A stretch of 38,503 bases of DNA from Verrucomicrobiota bacterium (lineage in GTDB: Bacteria; Verrucomicrobiota; Verrucomicrobiia; Chthoniobacterales; UBA10450). Shown here piece after piece: positions 27,875-37,279 of the stretch. The translations under genes were made by a program, and so were the position numbers. Below the pieces are notes generated by a model. The model made no database searches. It was not told the DNA's origin and saw nothing but the letters and a program-made list of their open reading frames with translations. The DNA lies in assembly GCA_003220155.1 (NCBI GenBank), contig QHRO01000242.1:1-38503 (forward strand), in the 5' to 3' direction. Positions within the stretch are counted from its first letter, which is position 1; every line of letters begins with the position of its first letter.

Positions 27875-27986
27875 TCATCCCGAGCGAAAACGCCAGTCCG
27901 GCTCGGACCGAGGGATGCCGCGGACGTTATCTTTAAGGTTTCGCATCGGGATCCCTTCGACTTCGCTCGGGATGCGGGCGTCTTGG
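27875..27986. repeat. Palindromic intergenic repeat, family 'TCATCCCGAGCG' (copy 1)
   Basis: GTCATCCCGAGCG...CGCTCGGGATG ends with core GAGGGATGCCG..GTTATCTTTAAGGTTTCGCATCGGGATCCC. Confidence 0.7.
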
Positions 27987-27992
27987 CGTGAT

Positions 27993-28450
27993 ATGAAGTG
28001 GATCGTGTTCCTTTCCCTGCCGCTCTATGCGCTCGATCAGATCAGCAAGTATTGGATTTTGCATCACATCGATGCCGAATCCCAACTCGAGATCATTCCT
28101 CGCTGGTTTTATCTGGTAAATGTTAAAACAACAACGCATTTTTTATCGTGCTGTCGTGCGTTGCCCTGGTCGCGGTGGTTTTCCTTCTCTTGCGCAAACA
28201 AGATCACAAAGATGCCTGGCGCGATCTCTCCCTCGCTCTGCTCCTCGCCGGGGTTTTGGGCAATCTGACCGATCGCCTGACCCACGGTCATGTCATCGAT
28301 TTTCTTCTCGTTAACTTACATGTTCGTTTTGCCAATCCGTGGCCGGCCTTTAACGTCGCCGATTCCTGCATCTGTATCGCGGTGATCTGCTTCATCATTG
28401 ATACTTTGCGCCAAAGACCGCTGTCCACCGCCGAAGGTAGAAGCGATTGA
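27993..28450 (+). pseudogene. lspA: Lipoprotein signal peptidase II, apparent internal deletion with frame change
   Basis: MKWIVFLSLPLYALDQISKYWILHHID...WFYLVNV in one frame, then NAFFIVLSCVALVAVVFLLL...GVLGNLTDRLTHGHVIDFL...PAFNVADSCI in another; the NxGAAFG segment is missing between them. Confidence 0.85.
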
Positions 28451-28465
28451 TTCGCGCCAGTAGAA

Positions 28466-28557
28466 TTGTAGGGCAGGCCGGCACCGCGATGCGCCCGCTC
28501 GCCGGGCGTTCCCCCTGCCGATCCCCGAGCTGGCAACCGGGAACGGTTGCCCTACAA
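28466..28557. repeat. Palindromic intergenic repeat
   Basis: TTGTAGGGCA...TTGCCCTACAA terminal inverted repeat. Confidence 0.65.
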
Positions 28558-28589
28558 GGCTGCGCAATGCAAAACTGGTAGCTGTGACA

Positions 28590-29903
28590 ATGGAAGGAAC
28601 CGCACGCAGCATCGCGGTAAAACTGCGCGAACAGGGCCATATCGCATACTTCGCCGGCGGCTGCGTACGCGACATGGTGCGTAAGCTTGCGCCGAAAGAC
28701 ATCGACATCGCCACCGACGCGCGCCCGGAGGAAGTGCAGAAATTGTTCCCGCGCACTTATGCGGTCGGCGCCCACTTCGGAGTCATTGTCGTTTTGGAAA
28801 ACGGATTCCAATTCGAAGTCGCGACCTTCCGTTCCGACGATGTTTATTTGGACGGACGTCGTCCGAGCGAGGTTCATTTTTCCTCGCCAGAGGAAGATGC
28901 GCAGCGGCGCGATTTCACCATCAACGGAATGTTTTTCGATCCAGTGAAGGACGAAGTGATCGATTTCGTCGGTGGCCGGGCCGATCTGAAAGCGAAATTG
29001 ATCCGCGCCATCGGCGATCCGGCGCAACGTTTCGCGGAAGACCGCTTGCGAATGTTGCGTGCAATTCGTTTTGCGACTGTGCTCGAGTTTGAAATTGAAA
29101 ACGAAACCTGGAGCGCGCTGCAGCAAAGCTCCTCGTCCATCACCGAGATCAGCGCGGAACGAATTCGCGACGAGCTCGTCCGCATCTTTCTTTCACCACA
29201 ACGATTGCGCGGCTGGGATTTGCTCGATCGCTCCGGCCTCCTGCGCGCAGTTCTGCCCGAGATCGATCCGATGAAAGGTTGTGCCCAACCGCCGCAGTTT
29301 CATCCCGAGGGCGATGTCTTTCAGCACACCCGATTAATGCTAAAGCTTTTGCCGGAAAACGTTTCCGTGCCGCTGGTTTTCAGCGTCATCCTTCACGATG
29401 TCGCCAAACCGCGGACGGCGATGGTGGATGCGGATGGCCGCATTCGTTTCAACGAGCATGATCGCATCGGCGCGGAGATGACCGAACAGATCATGGAGCG
29501 TCTGCGTTTTTCGCGCGCGGAAATCGACGCCACCGTGGAGATGGTGCGTCAGCACATGGTTTTTAAAGACGTGCCCCGGATGCGCGTTGCCAAACTGAAA
29601 CGATTCATGGCACGCCCGACTTTTGAAGATGAACTGGAACTCCATCGCGTCGATTGCGCCGGCAGCCATGCCATGCTCGACAATTACGAATTCCTTCAGC
29701 GCAAAAAAGAAGAGTTCGCAAACGAGCCGATCATTCCGCCGCCCTTAGTTACGGGGGATGACCTAATCGCGTTGGGAATGAAACCGGGCCCAAAGTTTGG
29801 CGAAATCCTGGAAGCCGTGGAAACGCGCCAGCTCGAAGGCGCCCTCAAAACGCACGAGGAAGCACTCGACTGGGTCAAGCGCGAATACCGAGCGCAAACG
29901 TAA
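28590..29903 (+). CDS. CCA tRNA nucleotidyltransferase / poly(A) polymerase family, HD-containing
   Basis: Class II nucleotidyltransferase head (YFAGGCVRDMVRKLAPKDIDIATDARPEEV), RRDFTINGM, RFAEDRLRMLRAIRFA, HD motif SVILHDVAKP. ORF track starts at GTG 28584; ATG at 28590 is more likely. Confidence 0.92.
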   Translation: MEGTARSIAVKLREQGHIAYFAGGCVRDMVRKLAPKDIDIATDARPEEVQKLFPRTYAVGAHFGVIVVLENGFQFEVATFRSDDVYLDGRRPSEVHFSSPEEDAQRRDFTINGMFFDPVKDEVIDFVGGRADLKAKLIRAIGDPAQRFAEDRLRMLRAIRFATVLEFEIENETWSALQQSSSSITEISAERIRDELVRIFLSPQRLRGWDLLDRSGLLRAVLPEIDPMKGCAQPPQFHPEGDVFQHTRLMLKLLPENVSVPLVFSVILHDVAKPRTAMVDADGRIRFNEHDRIGAEMTEQIMERLRFSRAEIDATVEMVRQHMVFKDVPRMRVAKLKRFMARPTFEDELELHRVDCAGSHAMLDNYEFLQRKKEEFANEPIIPPPLVTGDDLIALGMKPGPKFGEILEAVETRQLEGALKTHEEALDWVKREYRAQT

Positions 29904-29907
29904 CTTC

Positions 29908-30011
29908 GTCATCCACATAGCCTCGTCAGCCCGAGCATCAGTCGAGGGATTCCGTGAAGTTACCTTAAAGCCTTCGCACCGCATCCCTCGCATTCGCTCG
30001 GGATGACGCGT
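29908..30011. repeat. Palindromic intergenic repeat, family 'TCATCCCGAGCG' (copy 2, diverged)
   Basis: GTCATCC...GAGGGATTCCGTGAAGTTACCTTAAAGCCTTCGCACCGCATCCC...GCTCGGGATGACG. Confidence 0.7.
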
Positions 30012-30096
30012 GATGGTGGTATGAACGCGCATAACTGCGATTTCGTCTCCCCGTGTCTTTGACATCACATCTCAACCATCGAACATCAAACATCTT

Positions 30097-31554
30097 ATGC
30101 GCATCTTGATGATCAGTGCGGAAGCGCCGCCCCTGCACCGCGCCGGGGCCCTGGTGGACGTGCTCGATGCCCTGCCCCACGAACTGCGCGAACGGGGCCA
30201 CGAAATTAGCGTAGTCCTGCCGTTTTATCGCGAGATTCGCGAGAATAATGAACTCGAAATAAACGATACCGGCATCACCGTTGACATCCGCGTCGGCGAA
30301 AAAAATTACGTCGCGGAATATTTGGAAGGCCGGGCCTCGAGCGGGGTACAATTATTTTTTGTTCGTCGCGACGAATTTTTCGATCGCCCTGAAATTTACG
30401 GCGAACATGGCATCGCCTACGAAGACAACGCCACTCGTTTTATCTTTTTCAACAAGGCCGCCATCGAACTGGCGCGACGCCTGACCCCGGCCCCGCAGAT
30501 TCTGCACGTGCACGATTGGGCAGCCGCGCTCATCCCGGTCTATATCCAGGCGCACAATCTGCCTTTCGCCACTATCCTGACGATTCATAGACTTGCGGAG
30601 CAGGGAAGTTTTTGGGGGCTCGACTTCGCCCTTACCAATCTGCCGCAGCGCTTTTTCTCTCTTCGTGGAGTCGAATTTTTCGGGCGTCTCAATTTTTTGA
30701 AAGGGGGCATCGTTTTCGCCGATCGCATCACCACCGTCAGCGAGCATCACAAGTGCGAAATTCTTCAACCCGAAGGCGGTTATGAACTCGACGTCGTTCT
30801 CCGTGAAAATGCCCACAAACTCGGTGGCATCTTGCACGGCGCCGATTACGCGCGCTGGAATCCGGCAACCGATCCGCTGCTGCCAGCTCATTTCGGTTCC
30901 GAAAACTTATGGGGCAAAATGATCTGTCGTGACGCTTTGCTGGCAGATCTCGAGCTCGCTCCCGCGCCGCGCGGTCCGGTTTTCGGAATGGTCACACGCG
31001 TGGTCGGCGAAAAAGGTTTTGGAATTCTCACCCCGCTCTTCGATCGTTTGCTGACGGATGACGTGCGCCTGATTATTCTGGGCGAAGGCGACCCGGCGTT
31101 CGAAACTGCTCTTGCCATCGCTTCCCGCTGCTATCCAACGCGGTTCGCCTATCGCCGTCATTTCGATGAAAGGCTGGCTCACCTAATCGAAGCCGGTTCC
31201 GATATCACGCTAATACCGTCGCAGTTCGAGCCCAGTGGGCTAATCACAATGTATAGCTTGCGATACGGCGCGCTGCCGGTCGCGTATGCCAGCGGCGGGA
31301 TTCAGGAAATCGTCCAGGACTACGACCCGACGCTCGAGCCTTCCGACTCGGGCTATGGTTTCCTTTGCTACGACTATTCTGCGGAAGCGTTTTGGGATTC
31401 GATCAAGCGAGCCCGAGCCCTTTTTCGCGATCGCACAGTTTGGACCGATCTGATTCGCCGGGCGATGGCGCGGGAATTCTCCTGGTCAGCTGCAGCGCAA
31501 CGCTACGAAGAACTTTATCGGGGCCTTGTTGGGGACACAGAACTCGCCGCTTAG
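30097..31554 (+). CDS. Divergent glycogen/starch synthase-like GT5 glycosyltransferase
   Basis: 485 aa; MRILMISAEAPPLHRAGALVDV (cf. E..P..KTGGLADV), ILHVHDWAAALIPVY, WNPATDPLLPAHF, PSQFEPSGLITMYSLRYG. Confidence 0.8.
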   Translation: MRILMISAEAPPLHRAGALVDVLDALPHELRERGHEISVVLPFYREIRENNELEINDTGITVDIRVGEKNYVAEYLEGRASSGVQLFFVRRDEFFDRPEIYGEHGIAYEDNATRFIFFNKAAIELARRLTPAPQILHVHDWAAALIPVYIQAHNLPFATILTIHRLAEQGSFWGLDFALTNLPQRFFSLRGVEFFGRLNFLKGGIVFADRITTVSEHHKCEILQPEGGYELDVVLRENAHKLGGILHGADYARWNPATDPLLPAHFGSENLWGKMICRDALLADLELAPAPRGPVFGMVTRVVGEKGFGILTPLFDRLLTDDVRLIILGEGDPAFETALAIASRCYPTRFAYRRHFDERLAHLIEAGSDITLIPSQFEPSGLITMYSLRYGALPVAYASGGIQEIVQDYDPTLEPSDSGYGFLCYDYSAEAFWDSIKRARALFRDRTVWTDLIRRAMAREFSWSAAAQRYEELYRGLVGDTELAA

Positions 31555-31589
31555 GTAGGGGCGGTTCACCGAACCGTCCGCTCCTTTGA

Positions 31590-31811
31590 TTCTGGGGAGC
31601 GCAGGCTGCTAGCCTGCAGTTGCCGGCAGCCTGCCGGTAACATTCCGATGCGCTCGCGCATCGCTGGAGTACTTCGGGCAGCGCACGCGTCTCGCGTGTT
31701 GGTTTCGGCGTCTCGCCGAAACAGTCTTGCTCGATAACAGGAAGCTTGGGAGCAAAGTCTGCGATAGCGGGACACCATCGCCAACACGCGGGACGCGTGC
31801 GCTACCCAGAA
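31590..31811. repeat. Cluster of short palindromic repeats (copy 1)
   Basis: GGGGAGCGCAGGCTGCTAGCCTGC, GCCGGCAGCCTGCCGG, GGTTTCGGCGTCTCGCCGAAAC; shared with 35448-35555. Confidence 0.7.
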
Positions 31812-31952
31812 CATGCGAATAAAGCGAGAGGAGCAGCGTCAAAAAACCGCACCGTGACCGCCGTACTATATAATAAGGGCAACGCCGGGCTGGAAGAGCC
31901 TTGCATTCCGCGGGCCGTTCCGGTTTCCTCTGCCCTTCCACCGACTCGCCCC

Positions 31953-33179
31953 ATGATTCGTGTATCCGCTGCGGCCAAAGCCCTTTCCGCTGGTCTTGTC
32001 GTCACGCTGCTGCAAATGCTGGTCGCGATCTTCCTTCTGGCACCCGATGGGCCATTCGAATACCGCTATCAAACACTTCTCCAACACGATAGCCACTGGT
32101 TCGCGAATATCGTCAATCGTGGTTACGAAACGATTGTACCGCCGATTTCCCACAAATTGATGGAAGTCTCCAATACCGGTTTCTTCCCCGCCTACCCCGC
32201 AATCGCCTGGATATTGCATCGCGGGCTCGATCTCGGAGCCGAAAACGCCTTACTAATTACAGCCCAATCCGCCGCCTGGGGTTTCTGGACCTATTTCTTC
32301 CTCTTCTGCGAACGATGGAGCCTGCCTTCCGGTTGGCAGTTGCTCGGCGCGCTCGCCATTCTAGCGCATCCCGCCGCCTTTTTTCTCGTCGCCGGCTATT
32401 CCGAATCGCTTTTTTTAATGGCGCTGCTCGGTTTCCTCTTCTGGAGCGGGACAGAAGCACGAGGCGCGCGAATTTTGGCGGCGATTCACGGTATCGTCAT
32501 GTCGGCGACCCGAATCGTCGGCTTGCCCTGCGCGCTTGCGCCACTAGTGAAAAGGATTTGGGAGCTCGGCTGGCGCAAATTGACGAACGTTCGCGGTTGG
32601 TTGGCGAATTATGGCGCGACTGCCCTCCTCAGTGCATCAGCCATGCTCGGCGGTCTCGGATTTTTCGTTTACTGCCAGTTCCGCTGGGGACGCTGGGACA
32701 TCTACATGCTAACGCAGCAGTTCGGCTGGGCAATTGAACCCGATTACCTCGCCATCTTTAGACCATCGAGCTATCACTGGCTCCTGCCCGCGCTCGAAGA
32801 TCCTACCGAAATGAGCCAGATGGCGACGACGTTCGGCGGACTCTTGCTGCTCGGGATTTTTGCTTTCGAATTTTTACCGGGCGCGCGCCGTCAAACCAAC
32901 CGTTGTGTGCGCATCGCATTTTATTTCACCGCCTTCGTCGTTTATTTCCTCTCCGTCTCCGGCGTCGCCTGCGTGCACATGGAAAGCATGCTGCGTTACG
33001 AATTTTGCCTGCATCCACTTATCGTACTGGCGCTTTTGCATTATTTGCACAATCTTCCCCTCCGCTCGTGGCTGGGACGAGCAAGCGCGGTGACTGGAAT
33101 CGCGTTGATCAGCGCGGCGGGATTGGGCCTCGAAAGCTGGTACATTTGGAATTTTACACGGGGAAACTGGGTCGCTTGA
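31953..33179 (+). CDS. Multi-TM glycosyltransferase, PIG-V-like (mannosyltransferase family)
   Basis: ORF 31746..33179, likely start ATG 31953; [14 protein letters not shown]...[18 protein letters not shown]...[21 protein letters not shown]. Confidence 0.7.
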   Translation: MIRVSAAAKALSAGLVVTLLQMLVAIFLLAPDGPFEYRYQTLLQHDSHWFANIVNRGYETIVPPISHKLMEVSNTGFFPAYPAIAWILHRGLDLGAENALLITAQSAAWGFWTYFFLFCERWSLPSGWQLLGALAILAHPAAFFLVAGYSESLFLMALLGFLFWSGTEARGARILAAIHGIVMSATRIVGLPCALAPLVKRIWELGWRKLTNVRGWLANYGATALLSASAMLGGLGFFVYCQFRWGRWDIYMLTQQFGWAIEPDYLAIFRPSSYHWLLPALEDPTEMSQMATTFGGLLLLGIFAFEFLPGARRQTNRCVRIAFYFTAFVVYFLSVSGVACVHMESMLRYEFCLHPLIVLALLHYLHNLPLRSWLGRASAVTGIALISAAGLGLESWYIWNFTRGNWVA

Positions 33180-33183
33180 TTTA

Positions 33184-34704
33184 ATGAAAACGAACGTAGC
33201 CATTATCGGCGCCGGACCAGCCGGTCTGACCGCCGCTTACCTTTTGTCGAAGAACGAGGTCAGCGCCACCGTTCTGGAAGCCGATCCGGTTTACGTCGGC
33301 GGGATTTCCCGCACCGCCACCTACAAAGGTTTTCATTTTGATATCGGCGGTCATCGCTTTTTCTCGAAGTCGAAAGAAGTAAACGATCTTTGGAACGAGA
33401 TTTTGCCGCAGGACATGCTGGCTCGGCCGCGCAGCTCGCGCATTTTTTACGGTGGCAAATTTTTTGCCTACCCGCTCCGCCCGTTCGAAGCCCTGGTGAA
33501 ACTAGGCCTCCTCAAATCCATCCTCTGCGTTTTGTCGTGGTTGAAAGCGCGCCTCATGCCTGTGCGCGATCCGCGCAACTTCGAAGACTGGGTCAGCAAC
33601 CAATTCGGCAAACGTCTCTTCAATACTTTCTTTAAGAGCTACACCGAGAAAGTTTGGGGAATGAGTTGCCGTGAAATCTCGGCCGATTGGGCGGCGCAAC
33701 GGATCAAGGGTTTGTCATTAGGCAGCGCGATTAAGAACGCGCTTTTCCCGCAACGCCGCCCGAAAGACAGCTCCAAAGTAATCAAGACCTTGATCAACTC
33801 CTTTAAGTATCCGCGCCGCGGACCGGGAATGATGTGGGAAACGTGCGCGGAGAAAACCAAAGCGCTGGGTGGCGCGATTGAAATGGGCTGCCGCGTGACC
33901 CGTTGCCATTACGACGATGCTAACGGGACGTGGACGACATTTTATCGCGACCAGCGCGGCACCGAACATGCCCTCGAATCCGAACACGTCATCTCGTCGG
34001 CCCCGATGCGCGAATTGATCAACGGCCTCGAGCCCGCCGTTTCCGAAAAAGCAAAGCGCGCCGCCGATTCACTCAAATACCGCGACTTCCTGACCGTGAT
34101 GTTGATCCTAAAGAACCGCGACGCTTTCCACGATAACTGGATCTACATCCACGATCCGAGTGTGAAGGTGGGCCGGATCCAAAACTTCCGTTCCTGGTCG
34201 CCCGAGATGGTGCCCGATCCAGACAAAGCCTGCTACGGGCTGGAGTACTTTTGTTTCGAACACGATGGGCTCTGGGATTCGAAAGATGAAGACCTGATTG
34301 CGCTGGCCCGGCATGAGTTGATTAAGATCGGCCTGGCCCGTGAGGGCGATGTCCTCGATGGTTGCGTTGTGCGACAGAAAAAAGCGTATCCGGTTTACGA
34401 CGACGATTACGCGGAACACGTCTCCACTATTCGCGGCGAACTCGACCGCCGTTATCCCAATCTTCATCTCGTTGGCCGCAACGGCATGCACAAATACAAC
34501 AACCAGGATCACGCCATGATGACGGCGATGCTTTGCGCGGAAAATATCATCGCCAACACGAAACTTTACGATCTGTGGCAGGTGAATCAGGACGCCGAAT
34601 ATCACGAAGCGGGCGACGCGCCTGCGGAAGAAACTGTGGGAACGGCAATTCGTCTCGTGCCAACGCGAGTAACGGGCACGCCTGAGCTCGCGCCCGAAGG
34701 CTAG
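33184..34704 (+). CDS. NAD(P)/FAD-dependent oxidoreductase (UDP-galactopyranose mutase / amine-oxidase-like fold)
   Basis: 506 aa; [86 protein letters not shown]. Confidence 0.85.
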   Translation: MKTNVAIIGAGPAGLTAAYLLSKNEVSATVLEADPVYVGGISRTATYKGFHFDIGGHRFFSKSKEVNDLWNEILPQDMLARPRSSRIFYGGKFFAYPLRPFEALVKLGLLKSILCVLSWLKARLMPVRDPRNFEDWVSNQFGKRLFNTFFKSYTEKVWGMSCREISADWAAQRIKGLSLGSAIKNALFPQRRPKDSSKVIKTLINSFKYPRRGPGMMWETCAEKTKALGGAIEMGCRVTRCHYDDANGTWTTFYRDQRGTEHALESEHVISSAPMRELINGLEPAVSEKAKRAADSLKYRDFLTVMLILKNRDAFHDNWIYIHDPSVKVGRIQNFRSWSPEMVPDPDKACYGLEYFCFEHDGLWDSKDEDLIALARHELIKIGLAREGDVLDGCVVRQKKAYPVYDDDYAEHVSTIRGELDRRYPNLHLVGRNGMHKYNNQDHAMMTAMLCAENIIANTKLYDLWQVNQDAEYHEAGDAPAEETVGTAIRLVPTRVTGTPELAPEG

Positions 34705-34718
34705 TTGCTGGTGCGGCC

Positions 34719-35390
34719 GTGCCGCGATCATTCATTTTTCAGGACCGGACCGACGCGGGTCGGCAGCTCGCGGAAAAATTGTTGAGCTATGCCGGGCGCG
34801 ACGACGTCATCGTTCTCGCTCTCCCGCGCGGCGGTGTCCCGGTCGCGTTCGAAGTAGCGCAACGGGTCCGGGTTCCGCTCGATGTTTGCGTTGTGCGCAA
34901 GCTCGGTGTGCCTGGTCACGAAGAACTCGCCATGGGCGCAATCGCCTCTGGTGGTGTCCGCGTCTTGAACGAAGACGTGCTCTACGTCCTGCCGGATGCG
35001 CAATCGATCGTCGAGATGGTCACGGCCATCGAACGCGAAGAATTGAAACGGCGGGAACGCGATTATCGCAGTAATCGTCCCGCGCCGGAGGTGCGTGGGC
35101 GGACCGTGATTCTAGTCGATGACGGACTCGCCACCGGCGCGACCATGCGCGCCGCGGCTGCCGCGCTGCGTCAGCAAGGTGCGGCGAAAATTATTGTCGC
35201 TGTCCCTGTTGGCGCACCGGGTACCTGCCACGAGATCAGGAGCGTGGCTGATGAGGTCGTTTGCTTGCAGACGCCCGGTTCATTCATGGGCGTCGGCCAA
35301 TACTACGAAGATTTTTCCCAAACCACCGACGAAGAAGTGCGCGAGCTCCTCGCGGCTTCGGCCTCCAAGGGACCAGAGGCCGACGTTTGA
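34719..35390 (+). CDS. Phosphoribosyltransferase-family protein
   Basis: 223 aa, GTG start; ALPRGGVPVAFEVAQ and TVILVDDGLATGATMRAA PRPP-binding motif. Confidence 0.85.
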   Translation: MPRSFIFQDRTDAGRQLAEKLLSYAGRDDVIVLALPRGGVPVAFEVAQRVRVPLDVCVVRKLGVPGHEELAMGAIASGGVRVLNEDVLYVLPDAQSIVEMVTAIEREELKRRERDYRSNRPAPEVRGRTVILVDDGLATGATMRAAAAALRQQGAAKIIVAVPVGAPGTCHEIRSVADEVVCLQTPGSFMGVGQYYEDFSQTTDEEVRELLAASASKGPEADV

Positions 35391-35416
35391 TGTTTGATGT
35401 TTGATGTTCGATGTTC
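35384..35416. repeat. Heptad microsatellite
   Basis: Tandem (GTTTGAT)n then GTTCGATGTTC; inverse-orientation copy ATCGAACATCAAACATC at about 30078-30094. Confidence 0.75.
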
Positions 35417-35447
35417 TGTTTGTTTATGCGCGAGAAACTCTTCCTCC

Positions 35448-35555
35448 GGGGAGCGCAGGCTGCCAGCCTGTCCGTTTCGGCTGCTAGCCGAAACCTATTT
35501 CCTTCTTGGGAGGACACGCGCCCTTGCGTGTCGTCTTTGGCGTCTCGCCGAAGAC
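35448..35555. repeat. Cluster of short palindromic repeats (copy 2)
   Basis: GGGGAGCGCAGGCTGCCAGCCTG, GTTTCGGCTGCTAGCCGAAAC, TTTGGCGTCTCGCCGAAGA. Confidence 0.7.
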
Positions 35556-35577
35556 CATCCTCAAATCTTTGATTTTT

Positions 35578-36525
35578 ATGAGCGAAACCACAACCACCGC
35601 ACCTCCTCCCGCAGAAATCCCTAGAGAAAAACTCACCAAAAAAGCCGTCACCGCCGATCACCCCACCTGGTGTCCCGGTTGCGGCGATTTCGCAGTGCTA
35701 GCTGCCTTTTACAAAGTCCTCGAGAAACGCCAGCTCGATCACGAAAAGATCGTCACTCTCGCCGGGATCGGTTGCTCGTCGCGTTTTCCCTATTTCGTCA
35801 ACGGCCACGGCGCCCACTTCATTCACGGCCGCGCCGTCCCGCTCGCCTCCGGCATCAGCCTGGCCCGACCCGATCTCCATGTCTTTTTGTTTGGCGGCGA
35901 CGGCGACGGCTTCTCCATCGGTGGCAACCATCTCAATCACGGCGCGCGCAAGAACATCAACATGGTCTATTTCATCATGGACAACTTCGTCTATGGCCTG
36001 ACCAAAAAGCAGACCTCGCCCACGTCGCCCATCGGTTTCAAAAGCAAAACCGATCCGACCGGCGCGATCGACATGCCGGTCAATCCAATGAAACAACTCA
36101 TTAGCGCCGGGGCCACCTTCATCGCGCGCACCCACGCCACTCAGGTCAATCACATGATCCAGATGATCGAGCGCGCCATGGATCATCCCGGCTTTTCCGC
36201 CATCGAATGTTTAAGTGAATGCGTCGAATTTTATCCGGGTGCCTTCGATCCGGCCAACCCGCGCAAAGGCGGCAGCTTCGAGCTGGTCCAGGAAAAGAAA
36301 TGGGACAACACCCCCGAGGACGAGCTGCGCCACGACGTCACCGACGAACTCGCCGCCTACAAGCTTGCGCAACTACCGTTCCCCGGCGTCTTCGGCGTCT
36401 TTTATCAGAACGACAGACCGACAAAGAACGCTCTCGAGAAGAAATGGATCGAGAGTACTCGTGAGAAAACGGGAAGCGCCAGCGATCTGGAATTGCTCCA
36501 GAAAACCTTCGACAGGATGAAGTGA
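35578..36525 (+). CDS. korB: 2-oxoacid:ferredoxin oxidoreductase, beta subunit (TPP-binding)
   Basis: TWCPGCGDFAVL, GIGCSSRFPYFVNGHGAHFIHGRAVPLASGI, FGGDGDGFSIGGNHLNHGARKNINMVYFIMDNFVYGLTKKQTSPTS; ATG at 35578 chosen. Confidence 0.92.
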   Translation: MSETTTTAPPPAEIPREKLTKKAVTADHPTWCPGCGDFAVLAAFYKVLEKRQLDHEKIVTLAGIGCSSRFPYFVNGHGAHFIHGRAVPLASGISLARPDLHVFLFGGDGDGFSIGGNHLNHGARKNINMVYFIMDNFVYGLTKKQTSPTSPIGFKSKTDPTGAIDMPVNPMKQLISAGATFIARTHATQVNHMIQMIERAMDHPGFSAIECLSECVEFYPGAFDPANPRKGGSFELVQEKKWDNTPEDELRHDVTDELAAYKLAQLPFPGVFGVFYQNDRPTKNALEKKWIESTREKTGSASDLELLQKTFDRMK

Positions 36526-36592
36526 GTTCCGTCGTCAAAATCCGACCAGCTGCTCCTGCAACCATCTACTGCCGCCCGAGCGTTTCGATTTG

Positions 36593-37198
36593 ATGGAGTC
36601 GTCGCTTAAGGAGCAATTGCGCTCGCTTCTTCAAGAAAAGTCCGTTTGTCACGGCGAATTTACCCTCGCCTCCGGCGCAAAGAGCGACTTCTACGTCGAC
36701 GCGCGTGTCACCACTCTGGATCCGCGCGGTGCTTGCCTCATCGGCGAGGTCGGTTGGGAACTGGTGAAAAAAACTGGCTCGAAGTTGGGCAAGCATGTGG
36801 ATGCCATCGGCGGTCTCACGCTGGGCGCCGACCCGGTTGCGCTGAGCATCGGTATCGCCGCACAACGCCAAGATCCTTCTAATTCGCTTCAGGTCTTCAC
36901 CGTCCGGAAAGCAGCGAAGGAACATGGCCGACAAAGACGGATCGAAGGCAATTTCTCACCGGGGAATTCAGTCGTCGTCGTTGACGATGTCGTCACAACC
37001 GGCGGATCGACCATCCAAGCCATAGAGGCAATCGAAGAGGCGAAAGGGTCCGTCGCGTTTGTGGTCGTACTAGTAGACAGAGAGGAAGGCGGACGCGAAA
37101 ACATCGAGAAACGCGGCCACACAGTTGTCCCAATCTTTACGCGTTCTGACTTGATAAAGACTGATGGTGGCCAACGCCCGAAGCTCGGCGCTGCTTGA
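36593..37198 (+). CDS. pyrE: Orotate phosphoribosyltransferase
   Basis: FTLASGAKSDFYVDARVTTLDPRGACLIGE, VVVVDDVVTTGGSTIQAIEAIEE PRPP motif. Confidence 0.88.
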   Translation: MESSLKEQLRSLLQEKSVCHGEFTLASGAKSDFYVDARVTTLDPRGACLIGEVGWELVKKTGSKLGKHVDAIGGLTLGADPVALSIGIAAQRQDPSNSLQVFTVRKAAKEHGRQRRIEGNFSPGNSVVVVDDVVTTGGSTIQAIEAIEEAKGSVAFVVVLVDREEGGRENIEKRGHTVVPIFTRSDLIKTDGGQRPKLGAA

Positions 37199-37279
37199 GT
37201 CGACCGAATCCTTCTTATTTTAGGCTGTCACTCGCGAAAGCTTTCGGAGTTCTTAATTCTCCCTTTTGTAAACGCCTTT

